Source: Begonia masoniana
Lineage: Eukaryota > Streptophyta > Magnoliopsida > Cucurbitales > Begoniaceae
NCBI GenBank assembly: GCA_022432975.1
Contig: CM039508.1
Span: 31,638,433-31,702,432, forward strand
Length of the DNA: 64,000 nt
Direction of reading: 5' to 3'
Shown: positions 33,029 through 44,708 of the stretch, in pieces
Numbering within the stretch: the stretch's first letter is position 1
Layout of the letters: the number at the start of each line of letters is the position of its first letter
The notes under the pieces: generated by a model
Seen by the model: the letters and a program-made list of their open reading frames with translations, nothing else
Told to the model about the DNA's origin: nothing
Database searches by the model: none
Translations under genes and position numbers: made by a program

Positions 33029-34147
33029 TGTTAATGTAAATATGTGTTGGCATAGATTTGTTTGACAAAATTAATTAAAGTATTTACTTTGATTATCTTG
33101 GAAATTAAATAAAGATTGCAGTATTATTCAGTTGCAAGGCAGACAGATTTTGTGGAGATTATGATACCAAAACTATGCAGAATATTTGCTTTTAGTAACT
33201 TTGAAAATTAAGGAAAGTTAGTTACTTGGAAATCAAGTTATCAATTATATTTATCTATGGAAGACAGATTTGAAGTTTATGAATTCTGTATATCATATCA
33301 CAGAGCAAGATTCGTGATACAACTATTTAGGGATTCAAATCTATTTTATTCTGGTACTTTCCATAAATATTGCATAGAGTGTTACGACTTCAGATTTGGT
33401 GATTGCGGTTTCCTTAAACTATGCATTCTGGTTTAGAACGAAAATCTATTGCAGATATATTTAAGCATCTACCCTTAAAAGAAGAATGCGCGCATTATTG
33501 ATTAATTCTTCACTAGTCCTTGTGCTGCTAGCCATCGTTATTTTCTCTCCCTTGCTTCTGCAAGTGAGTGTGCTATTGTTTGTTTCAGTCTCTGTTGACT
33601 GTTTTCCACTCTCTATCTTTGGTTGCTTTCATTGTTCAACGAGTGTGGTGGTGTGCATCCTAAGACAACGATTGGTGTCACAAGCGGTGTCATAGGAGTG
33701 CTCTTCTTTATTCTTCATTGAAGCTCAGTCTCGGGAGGAGGCTGCATTCGAACTCGGAAGGAGTTCTGTTTATTGGCAAGGGGAGCTTGTCAATCTGATC
33801 GTGGGAAAGGGGATCTTGCTATACATGGATTTCGGGGGGAGTCATTATCGACAAAGGGAGCTTGTCACATTTAGATCTCGAGACGGATCGTTTCAAAGTC
33901 GAGGGGAGCTCGCAAAAACAGTTTCTTTGAGGAAGTTAGTGAGAGACGACGACAAAGATAAGAGAGAGTCTTTATTTGTATAAGCCCGGTTGTCTTGTAA
34001 CTTTGTGAACTCTCTGAAATGTTTTTAAATCTGGGCGTTACCAATCTTGTGTCTCCTTCTTTACGCATTTCTTTGTTGTCCATTATTGCTGTTTACTGTT
34101 AGTGTCACAAGTAGTGTTACGACACCACATATCTAATTACGATTTCA
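33029..34147 (+). repeat. SIRE-a 5' LTR
   Basis: Compared with the 3' LTR it lacks about 35 bp (after TCTGGGCGT, near 34036) and keeps about 20 bp (GCTGCATTCGAACTCGG region, 33740) that the 3' LTR lost. SIRE-d keeps both segments, so each LTR of SIRE-a has one derived deletion. Two GTGTCA pairs are at 33675/33687 and 34102/34114. Confidence 0.95.
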
Positions 34148-34149
34148 AT

Positions 34150-34161
34150 TGGTATCAGAGC
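34150..34161 (+). other. SIRE-a primer-binding site
   Basis: TGGTATCAGAGC begins two bases after the 5' LTR and matches the complement of the tRNA-Met 3' end. Confidence 0.93.
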
Positions 34162-34220
34162 GGGACGCTTGTGTTTCTTAAGCGGGATCCGCAGGATTTG
34201 ATCGTGTTTTATTTTGTATA

Positions 34221-36055
34221 ATGGACTCTATGAAAGAAGGAGGTTCAACAATGCGTCCACTGCTATGAGACAGAGACAACTATGTTTATTGGAAGGCCAG
34301 AATGAGGGCTTTTAGTAAAACTATTGATGAGAAGGCTTGGAAATCTATTTTTATAGGATGGGATCCTCCGACTATTACTGACAAAGAAGGAGTTACAACT
34401 CTCAAGGATGAAGAAAGTTGGTCTATTTTTGAAGATACAATGGCCAACAGTAATTCAAAGGCTCTAAATGCTATTTTTAACGGTGTTGATCCTACTCAGT
34501 TCAGACTTATTTCTACTTGTGAGTCCGCTAAAAGGGCATGGCAAATTCTTCAGATCACATATGAAAGGACATCGACTGTCAAATTATCCAAAATGCAGAT
34601 GATTACTACAAGATTCGAGAATCTGAAGATGCATGAAGACGAAAATATTGCTGAATTCAATGCTAAACTTTGTGACATAGCCAATGAGACATTTTCTCTT
34701 GGTGAGACATTTTCTGAAGAAAGATTAGTAAGGAAGACTCTACGATCTCTACCTCAACGGTTTGCATATAAAGTCACAGCTATTGAAGAAGCCAAGGATG
34801 TCTTAAAAATGAAACTAGAAGAATTAATGGGATCTCTTAGAACTTTCACAATGAATCTCGGAGTTGACACCGAAACAAATAGGGTAAAAGGAGTTGCTTT
34901 AAAAGCCGATACACAGATTATGAGTGATCATAGTGAAGATGACCTTAAGGAATCTTTAGCTCTGTTATCAAAAAATTTTAGCAGGGTTATGAAGAGATTT
35001 GGAAGAAATAATAGAGGTGTCAAGTCTAGTGTCACGAACACCAGGAATGATTCTTCGAGCAATGCAAAATACAGAGATGAAAATATATTTCTGATCAACC
35101 TATAAAGAGCAGAGGAATTCAGTGCAGAGAATGTGATGGTTTTGGGCATATTCAGGTAGAATGTGCTAATACTCTGAAGAAAAAGAAAAATTCACTCAAC
35201 ACAACGTGGAGTGATGATGAGTCAGAAAAAGAAGATGAATTCCAGAACAACCATGTGGCTCTGGTTGCTAATTCTAAACACACAGATGATGATAGTGTCT
35301 TGCATGATGTTACAGAGGATATATCAGATTATGGTGATGAAGATATGAAAGAAGATCTCATTGTGGAGTACAAATTTCTTCATGAAAAATGGATCGAGCT
35401 TGCTAGAATCAATCAGTGCCTTCGCATTCAGAATAGAGACTTGAAAGCTGAAAAGATCAATCTGCAAAATTCTGTTGTTGACTTGGAAGCGAAATTGAAA
35501 ATAAGTCGTGATGATGCAACAAAACTATTTAATGAGCTGAATCGCATGAAGAAAAATGTCAAGATGCTAAATACAGGTTCCTCTAAGTTGGATGATATTC
35601 TAAGAATCAACAAATTAAGTGGTGATCGTTCTGGACTCGGGTTCAAAGGAGAAAACTCGGTCTCACAGCCAGTGTCACATGGAGTGTCATCATCAGTATC
35701 AAACTTTATATCACCAAAATTGTCAGAAAATTTTTTTGAGTACAGAGGGAAGCAAGTAGCAATAAACACTACTAGAACTGAGCAGAAAGAAAAGTCTCAT
35801 TCTGTTCCCATAAATAAAGATAACAGACTTACTACTATTTGTCACTATTACAACCGACGTGGTCATATTCGCTCTAGATGTTTTACATATCTAGCTGACT
35901 TAAGGCAATGTACTGCTAGAAATTTCTCTTCTCGCAGATTTCCTCAACAAAGATGGGTGATTAAATCAAATTTGACATGTAATACTAAGCAAATCTCTCT
36001 AAAGGCCACTACAACCAATGCTTGGTACTTTGACAGTGGCTGCTCTAGAACATGA
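34221..36055 (+). pseudogene. gag: SIRE-a gag and protease start
   Basis: ATG 34221 starts MDSMKEGGS; the same start is at 63369 in SIRE-d. A stop interrupts at 34266 and the frame resumes with the gag core (DNYVYWKARMRAF). A frameshift near 35085 moves the reading to the frame with a CCHC knuckle (CRECDGFGHIQVEC). A long acidic and coiled-coil-like stretch (35255-35590) follows, then a second knuckle, CHYYNRRGHIRSRC, where the second Cys is Tyr. The protease DSG is intact (Asp 36031-36033), but a 1-base loss right after it (SR then stop at 36054) breaks the frame. Confidence 0.9.
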
Positions 36056-39000
36056 CTGGTGAAAAGAAGTTCTTGACGGACATCGTATCTGAAAGCGTGG
36101 GAAAAGTGACTTTTGGCAACGGTGTCAGGTCTAGTGTCATGGGAAGAGGTACACTAAATGTTCCAGGACTACCAAAATTAGAAAATGTTCTTCTGGTTGA
36201 TGGTTTAAAGGCTAATTTAATTAGTATTAGTCAACTGTGTGATCAAGATCTAAATGTTCAATTCACTAGTGGAAAGTGTGTGGTGTCCGATCATGACAGA
36301 AATTGCATCATGGAGAGATTAAGATCTTCTGACAACTGTTATCTTACTTACTCATCTTCAACTTGTTTTCTTTCAAGCATGGAAGATCCTATTTTATGGC
36401 ATAGAAAGTTGGGACATGTCAATGATCGAATGCTAAAGCTGATTATATCAAAGGGAGCAGTCCGTGGGGTTCCCAAGATGAATTTCGATGAAGGAAGAAT
36501 ATGTGAACCATGTCAGATTGGGAGGCAAACTAAGGTGTCACATCCAGTGTCGTCGACACCAGCAACAACTCGTGTACTTGAGCTGCTTCACATGGATCTA
36601 ATGGGTCCAATGGCTGTGGAAAGTATTGGAGGTAAACGATATGCTTATGTTACTGTGGATGATTTCTCTCAGTACACATTGGTGGAATTTCTTAGAGAAA
36701 AATCCGACACCTTCAAAGCTTTCAAATCTGTGTATCCGTCTCCAACGTGAAAAAGATAGTATCATTATGAAGATTATTCGCATCCGCAGTGATCATGGGA
36801 GGGAATTTGAAAATTCAGACTTCTCAAATTACTGTAATTAGCTTGGAATATTTCATGAGTTCTCAGCGCCTAAAACTCCTCAATAAAATGGAGTGGTCGA
36901 AAGGAAAAATCGAACTATTGCGGAGATGTCATGAGTAATGTTACAGGAGAAGAATATTCCACAAAAATTCTGGGCTGAATCTATGAACACTGCATGTTAT
37001 ACTATCAATCGAGTGTATTTTCGTAGAGGAACTTCAATGACACCCTACGAGATATGGAAAGGTAGAATTCCAAATCTGAATTATTTTTATCTTTTTGGTA
37101 GTACTTGCTATGTATTGAATGATAAGGAACATAGGGGGAAACTAGACCCCAAAAGTGATTAAGCTATTTTTCTAGGTTATGCCACAAATAGTCGTGCTTA
37201 TCGAGTATATAATAAAAGGACTCGAAATGTCGTGGAATCTCCAAATGTTCATGTGGTTGATTCTCTGGAAACTATTGATACTCTCATAGAAGACGGAGCT
37301 AATATCTTAAACCATGAACAATTCAGTGTTTCAACTAGTATTACAGGCGATGTCACGAGCAGTGTCACGGATCAGGTTGCATAAATTGATGAAGTAACTA
37401 CCTCGGATCAACGAAAACCATCAACACGTGTCTAGAAAAATCATTCTGTAGATGAAATTATTGGAGGTCTCAATGATGGTGTTCGAACCAGAGACAAACC
37501 GAGAGTCAATTATCGTGAAATGATTTAATTTGCTTGCTTTACATCATCAATTGAGCCAAAAAACGTGAAAGAAGCCTTGTTGGATGAATATTGGATTGGT
37601 GCTATGCAAGAGGAACTTGATCAATTCGAACGAAATCAAGTTTGAGACTTGGTATCATGCCCCCCTATGTGAATGTCATTGGTACCAAGTGGATATATAA
37701 GAATAAAAGTGATGAGGCTGGTAATATTACCGGAACAAGGCTCGATTAGTTGCTCACGGGTATGCTCAGATTGAAGGTGTTGATTTTGATGAAACTTTTG
37801 CTCCGGTTGCTCGCCTTGAGTCTATTCGTCTATTATTAGCCACGACATGTGTTATGAGGTTCAAATTATATCAAATGGACGTGAAGAGTGCCTTTCTCAA
37901 TGGTATTCTTAATGAAGAAGTGTATGTTGCTCAACCAAAGGGTTTTGAAGATCCTCATCATCCCGAGTATGTCTACAAATTGAAAAAGGCGTTATACGAG
38001 CTCAAACAAGTTCCTCGGGCATGGTATGAAAGACTCACCGTGTATTTATTGTCAAAGGGATATGAGCGAGGAGAAGTAGATAAAACCCTTTTCATTCGTT
38101 CTGAAAAAGGTCAATTTTTACATGCCCAAATCTATGTTGATAATATAGTGTTTGGTTCGGTGTCACAAGACATGGTAAATGCATTTATTGCTCAAATGAC
38201 CGGTGAATTTGAAATGAGCATGGTAGGCGAACTCAGTTACTTTCTTGGTCTTCAGATTCAGCAAGGTAATAATGGTATCTTCATTTCTCAAAGCAAGTAT
38301 TCTAAACAATTGTTGAAACGATTCAAGTTGGAGAATGCTCGTTCGAATAGAACACCGCTCGGGACACATGAGAAAATTTCCAAAGACGAGAAAGGAATTT
38401 CTGTGGATGCTAGATTATATAGAAGCATGATTGGCAGTCTCCTATATTTAACTGCTAGTCGACCGGATATTTGCTATAGTGTTGGAGTGTGTGCTCGTTT
38501 TCAAGCAAATCCTCGAGAATCACATTTAATCTCTATCAAGCGGATACTTAAATATATTAGCGGGACAGCTGACTATGGGATTTGGTATTCATTTGATACT
38601 AATACAAATCTTGTTGGTTATTGTGATGCTGACTGGGCTGGGAGTTCGGATGATCGCAAAAGTACTTCTCGTGGATGTTTTTATTTGGGACATAACTTGG
38701 TGTCTTGGTTCAGCAAGAAGCAAAACTCAATCTCTCTGTCTACTGCCGAGGTAGAATATATTACAGCTGGTAGTAGTTGCACTTAGCTTCTCTAGATGAA
38801 ACAAATGCTGAAAGATTACGGTGTCACGCAGGATGTCATGACACTCTATTGTGACAATATGAGTGCCACCAATATTTCAAAGAATCTTGTTCAGCATTCT
38901 CGGACCAAGCATATAGATATTCGAAATCATTTTATTAGATCACTTGTGGAAGAAAAAATTATTACTTTGGAGCATATGGTGACAGAAAAACAAATTGCGG

Positions 39001-39074
39001 ATATTTTTACTAAAGGTTTGGACGATGTAAGATTTGAAGAACTAAGATCTGCCTTAGGCCTTTGTGTCATGTGA
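36056..39074 (+). pseudogene. pol: SIRE-a pol: integrase, RT, RNase H
   Basis: The region holds MTGEKKF after the protease motif, GAG-pre-integrase LWHRKLGH with CEPC, integrase HMDLMGP, SDHGREFE and NGVVERKNR, then RT and RNase H (CDADWAG). There is a frameshift near 36745, stops near 36840, 36886, 36932, 37160, 37382, 37432, 37526 and 37644, another frameshift near 37735 and a stop near 38785. The RT active site reads YVDN instead of YVDD (AAT at 38142-38144), so the second catalytic Asp is gone. The end is at DIFTKGLDDVRFEELRSALG. Five of the GTGTCA sites lie in this gene. Confidence 0.92.
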
Positions 39075-39561
39075 AGAAATACTTCTGGTTGTAAGTTTTT
39101 ATTTGCTTTCGTATAATAAAAAAAAAATAGTATTATTTTCGCCACTTGTATTTAGGCGACTTTCTTATTAGCTAATATTGTTTCGATTTTGGTCTACAAT
39201 TGCCTGCATGACACATGATCTATCATGAAGATTTCAGCTAATTCTGTGAAATATTGGGTTTATTTCCTAATTTGAATGAAAAATTTATGGTTTATTTCCA
39301 TATTTAGAGAGATATTGGTGGCATTTGATCGTAGTTGCTTCTTGAGATTATATTTTTCAACTTATTTGAAGACTTTAGATTTACTTTTCAAATTTTATGG
39401 GAATTAGAAGATTCTTCTGGAATATTTATGATTTTATTTATGGTTATGGTTTATTTCCATAAATCCTTCAAACAGTCTTCCCTCTCTCGATCACTACTCT
39501 CAGTTTCTCTCGCATAGAAGGTTAGGGATTTCAGAATTTCTTCTCTGCAAAACTCTCGAAA

Positions 39562-41146
39562 ATGTCACAAGGAGAGTCTTCAATGCCTGCTCCCATTATG
39601 GGGTCTCCTCATTCTGAAGCTGATTTCTCAAGAGTTGTTATAGAAGCAGTTCCTATTCAGCAGGTAGATCCTTTCGTTGTAAGAACTGGCTTCAATCTCT
39701 TGACTGGACCTAAGTCAAATGTTAGTGTTGGTCCTCCCAAAGCACTAGACTCCTCTAAAATTTCTCAAGCATCGAAGAAGAAAAAGGCTCAAATGAAAAG
39801 GAAAGTTGAATCCTCCGATGAGGATTAGGAAGAAAATAAAGTAGAAGCTGTTTCCTCTGATGATGATGATATTCTCGAAGTTTCTGACCCTGAATCTACT
39901 GATAAAATTGATTCCAAACTCAGGAAAGAAAAATCGATTCCTGTGACTAGTAGACTCACTCGCTCTTGGACAAAGTCTCCAATCAAGCCGAATCCCACAA
40001 TAACAAAAACTTTTGTTCGCTCTCAGACAAGCTACAAAAGAAGAAAATCTAATGTTCCCTCTTGTACAAGCCCAAAAGCAAGCAAGTCACCTGATCTTTC
40101 TGCTACATGTGATGATTTTAATTCCGAATATTGCGCTGGACTTTGGCCTAGGGTCTAAAAAAGAAATGTATGGTCAGAAAGAAACATTCACGAAGGAGAT
40201 TTTAAAAACTGTTAGGGTATTGTGGATTTGCTCACTAGCCAAGGGTTGGGCAAAACTATTAGAGGTTTAAAGCCTTTTCTCTTAAAAGTTGTCCAAGAAT
40301 TTTATTGCAATTTAGATACACATGTGGATGATCTGGCAATTCCAATTATGGTCATGTTTTTGTAAGAGGACATCTGTTTGAATTCTCTCCCACAGCAATC
40401 AATACCTATTTATGCAGTTATGGAGATGTTTTTGTTGAGGTTTTCCCTGATTTTGACAAGATAATATCCGATGTCACGGGAGGTGTCAGGTGTTTGGCCC
40501 CGTGGCAAGGACTTTCTTGCATCTCAACTCACTGTAAAGTATGCCATTTTACACAAGATAGCCATGAGGAACTTGCTTCCTACCTTTCATGGAACAGGGG
40601 TCAACAAATCCATGGCAGTTTTGTTATTTAAAATAGGAAACTACATTTCATTTGATGTTGGACAATTTATGTTTGAGCAAATAGTGAAGCATGCAGACTG
40701 TAAGAATGAAAGGACTGTCCTTCCATTCCCTCGGTTAATCTATGGGTTGATATCATCTCAACAAGCTGTAATGAGAGGCAAAGAAGTTCTTGACTTGGAA
40801 AAAGAGGAGATAAGAATTCGTCCAAATTTGTTTGAAGGTGATCACATAAATGATCTAAAAGATGCTGCTACCCGTGTTTCAACTCCAGTTCATACTGCCT
40901 TATTCTCTCAGAACTTGAAGGTACTCAAAAATGAATTAAAATTTTTAAGTGATCTGCAAGTATTGATTGACAAGAGAAGAAAAGAAATTCTAGGACTGAT
41001 TGATGATCTTGAAGGCAAAATATCTAAAGATGATTTTTTTAGTGATATTTTTGAACAACAACGGTCTGCTACTGATGCTCCAGCTGCTGCTGACACAACA
41101 AAAGATGTTGCTAAATCAACTGAAGAAATTGATGAGTCGACTGCAG
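39562..41146 (+). pseudogene. SIRE-a env-like ORF, 5' part
   Basis: ATG 39562 opens MSQGESSMPAP, with a Lys/acidic region (KKKKAQMKRK; DDDDILEV), a stop at 39826 and a shift near 40150. It then reaches the conserved VRGHLFEFSPTAINTYL-like segment of plant retroelement env-like proteins (about 40355-40415). From 40471 a 228-codon frame runs to SIRE-b. It ends in a region with EILGLIDDLEGKISKDDF. The function in plants is unknown; I saw no clear signal peptide or membrane span. The insert at 41147 cuts the last codons. Confidence 0.8.
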
Positions 41147-41368
41147 TGTTGACTTAATTAGTGTTTAAGTCTAACTAAGTTTTTGATGATGTATTTAAAT
41201 GTTAAATATGTAATTTGATTATGTTTATTAAATGAGAACAATGATTTATGCAAGGATTTTAATCTATTGGAAATGCCCTTGGAAAGGGTATTTTAGTTAT
41301 CTAATGCATATGATTAAGTGTACAGGACTAAATAGTATAACCTTTCTGGAATCTGTTTCAAAATGCCT

Positions 41369-41735
41369 AAGTCTACCGGTCACTAAACGACAAAGGTGGA
41401 TGAGTGAAATGAAGAAGTCCACTGGCCACTAAACGACAAAGGCGGATGAGTGAAATGAAGAAGTCCACCGGTCACTAAACGACAAAGGCGGATGAGTGAA
41501 ATGAAGAACTCCACCGCTCGCTAAACGACAAAGGCGGATGAGAGAAAATGAAGAACTCCACCGCTCGCTAAACGACAAAGGTGGATGAGAGAAAATGAAG
41601 AACTCCACCGCTCGCTAAACGACAAAGGCGGATGAGAGAAAATGAAGAAGTCCACTGCTCACTAAACGACAAAGGCGGATGAGTGAAATAAAGAACTCCA
41701 CCGCTCGCTAAACGACAAAGACGGATGAGATAAAA
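41369..41735. repeat. 46-bp tandem array in SIRE-b 5' LTR, eight units
   Basis: The unit starts AAGTCCACCGGTCACTAAAC or AACTCCACCGCTCGCTAAAC, then ACGACAAAGGCGGATGAG. The order is three units of the first type, three of the second, one hybrid and one of the second. The 3' LTR has the same eight units in the same order, so the array predates this insertion. Confidence 0.95.
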
Positions 41736-42645
41736 GCTTCATCATCCGATACCGGTTAGCACGATAGCGCTTTCTCATTCGATGCCGGTTCAGTGATTTA
41801 AAGATTCATCATCCTATGACGGTTCATCATTTTGAAATTGCATCCACTGATGGCGGTTCAAGATTAAAACAACATTGCCTTCCGCCAGATTTTAAATATA
41901 GCGCGAAAGCTACAGTGTATCTCGCCCAGAAGCTTAAAGTCCAGAACATTAATGGCGTCGGGCGACTTGCGCTTTCAGAAAGCAACGGCTACCTGCATTT
42001 GTACGAAAGCTGCTCCAACGGTAACAAAGTTTCCATTATTGGATAATGAGCATTGAAGTCAAGAGCCGTTTTGAAGATAGAGTATTTAAGCCAAGGTTAG
42101 AGCACGAAGGAATAACTTTTGCAAATTTTATTCTTGAGCCCTAACTTGCGATTACTCATACTCTGTATTGTTCAACTACATCTCTCGACTCCTAAACTTG
42201 AGAATTTGATTTGAGAGTTTGTAGTTTGTTGTACTCATTCATTCAAACCTGTAAAACCTGAAAGGCAGTGGATTGACGCCCGTCAAGTTCAATCCAGATC
42301 TGTAAAAGGCAGTTGATCGGAGCCCGGAAATTCCGATCTGTTTATTCTCGAGAGGAGAAGGTTAAGGATCTTCAAGGGGTGAACCTTGAAGCGTGGATGT
42401 AGGCTGGGTTGAGCCGAACCACGTAAAAACTCCTGGTGTTAATTTTTCTCTCACTCTCTACTTTATTTGTTTGTCTGCTGTTAGCCTTTAAGTTTTAAGA
42501 ACACAAAAGAAATTATCTAGATTACTAAATTAAGGTTAAAAGTCTAATTCATCCCCCCTCTTAGACAATCTCGATCCTACAATTGGTATCAGAGGAAAGT
42601 TTGTCACTGTCTAAGTTGTAACACTCTGTGAAATATATATTTACA

Positions 42646-44211
42646 ATGGCATTCAACACTAACTTCATACACGTAGAAGGTCAAGCTACAAATAGACCTC
42701 CTTTCTTTGATGGTAGTGATTATGTTTATTGGAAAGCTAGAATGAAAATATTCGTTCAAGTCATGGACTATGAGACTTGGTGTATAATAGAGAATGGTCC
42801 TTTTAAGGCCATGAAAACTGTAGATGGGAAAAGTATCCCTAAGGACTCTACTGAATTATCTGAGTCCGATAAGAGAAATCTGAGCCTTAATGCTAAGGCA
42901 ATAAACACTCTGTACTGTGCTCTGAATAGAGATGAATTTAATAGGGTACAAGGGTGTGAAAGTGCTCAAGAAATTTGGCACTTATTAGAGATCACACACG
43001 AGGGCACAAACCAAGTGAAGGAGAGCAAACTGAATATGCTCATACATGAGTATGAATTATTCTCTATACCTAAGGATGAGTCTGTCTCTTCCATGTTTAC
43101 AAGATTTACTAACATAACTAATGGTTTAAAAGCTCTTGGTAAATCTTATTCTAGTGAAGAACAGGTCAGGAAGATCCTCAGATGTCTTCCAAGAAGCTGG
43201 CAGCCAAAGGTGACTGCAATTCAGGAAGCTAAGGATCTTAAAGCTCTAAAGCTTGAAGAGCTCATTGGATCCCCCATGACACATGAGATCACAATGAGGT
43301 CAAACGAGAAGGAAGATCTCAAGGAAAAAGAGGCTACAAAAAGAAGAGATATTGCTATGAAAGCCTCCTCCAGTAAACAAGATGTATCTGAGGAAGAAGA
43401 AGAAGAAGATGATGAGGATATTGCCCTCATTACAAGGAGGTTAAGCAAATTCTTCCAAAGAAAAAGAATGCAAGGAAGGAGATTTCCAAAGGTTGAGAAA
43501 TCTCACAAGGAGAAGGAAATCACATGCTTCGGGTGTGGAAAGCGGGGTCACATGAAGGCAGACTGTCCATAAGCGAAGAAGAATCCCAAGAAGTTTAAGA
43601 AGAAGGCTATGAAGGCTACTTGGGATGACAGTGAAGGTGACACATCTTCTTCAGAAGATGAGGAAGTGGCCAATCTCTGCTTCATGGCCAAGGAGGATGA
43701 GGTTAGTCATTCCTCTAATGATAGTGAATCTGATGATGATGATGGTGATATGGTTGATGCATTTAACGATTTGGTTAAACAATTCGGCATGCTTAAGACT
43801 AAGTATAACATGGTGAAAAAGGAAAATGCAAACATGGTAGAAATGCATGCTAAGAAGTGTAATCTGCATGTCAAGGAGATTGATGAGCTTAAGAGCAAAA
43901 ACGAAGATTTGAATAATATTATTCTGAAATTTACTAATGACACCAAATTATTTAAGATGTTATTAGGAAGTCAGAGAGCAAATTTTTACAGAACAGGATT
44001 AGGTTATGACAAGCCTAATAAAAAAAGAGTTTTTAAGAATTTTTTTGTTAAATCTTCTACCTGCCATGCATGTAATGAGATAGGACATAAGTCATTTGAA
44101 TGTCCTTTAAAATTAGGTAAGAAGTCAGGTGATAAACTTCAATGGGTTCCTAAGGGAACCAGACCTAACACTAGGACCCAAAAGATTTGGGTACCTAAGA
44201 AGACCAATTGA
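42646..44211 (+). pseudogene. gag: SIRE-b gag
   Basis: ATG 42646 (MAFNTNFIHVEGQ) starts a gag with FDGSDYVYWKARMKIF, a helical core and the CCHC knuckle CFGCGKRGHMKADC near 43525-43566. A TAA at 43570-43572 breaks it; the same frame then continues with an acidic region and a second knuckle (CHACNEIGHKSFEC, about 44071) to a stop at 44209. So one stop separates two otherwise sound gag halves. The knuckles bind element RNA for packaging. Confidence 0.92.
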
Positions 44212-44708
44212 TTACTGTTTTGCAGGTTGAGTGCTCTCCTGGAAAGAACCAGTGGTACCTAAACAGTGGATGCTCGAGGCATATGACAGGAGACTCAACC
44301 ATGTTTGCTGCTGTCAACAAAAAGAAAGGAAGTGTCACTTTTGGTGGAAACCAAAAGGGCAAAATTGTTGGCATCGGCAATATAGGTAACAGTTTTAATC
44401 CTATTATTGAAAATGTGCTTTTAGTTGAGGGATTAAAGCATAATTTGCTTAGTATTAGCCAGTTATGTGATAAAGGATATGAGGTGATCTTTAAATCAAA
44501 CTCTTGTTTAATTAAAGATGCATCTAGTGACAAAACTCTGTTTTCTGGCTATAGGAAAGAAAATATTTATATCATTGACTTGGATAATGTTGTTTGCATT
44601 GATGAAAAATGTTTTGCTGTGAATTCTTCAAATGATAGTTGGATCTGGCATAGGAGATTAGGACACGTAGGGATGGATACCTTAGCTAAGATTACTAAGA
44701 GAATTTAG
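44208..44708 (+). pseudogene. pol: SIRE-b protease and integrase start
   Basis: This lies one frame off from gag. The protease motif reads WYLNSGCSRHMTG: the catalytic Asp of the DSG triad is Asn (AAC at 44262-44264), a likely G-to-A change. GAG-pre-integrase follows (WIWHRRLGHVG). The frame ends at TAG 44706, where about two extra bases near 44700 shift the reading; the expected LVRGIPK segment continues in the next frame. Confidence 0.9.

Noticed and set aside
43221..43448. Ser-run - strand frame
   Set aside because: It is the antisense of the Glu/Asp-rich gag segment in SIRE-b.
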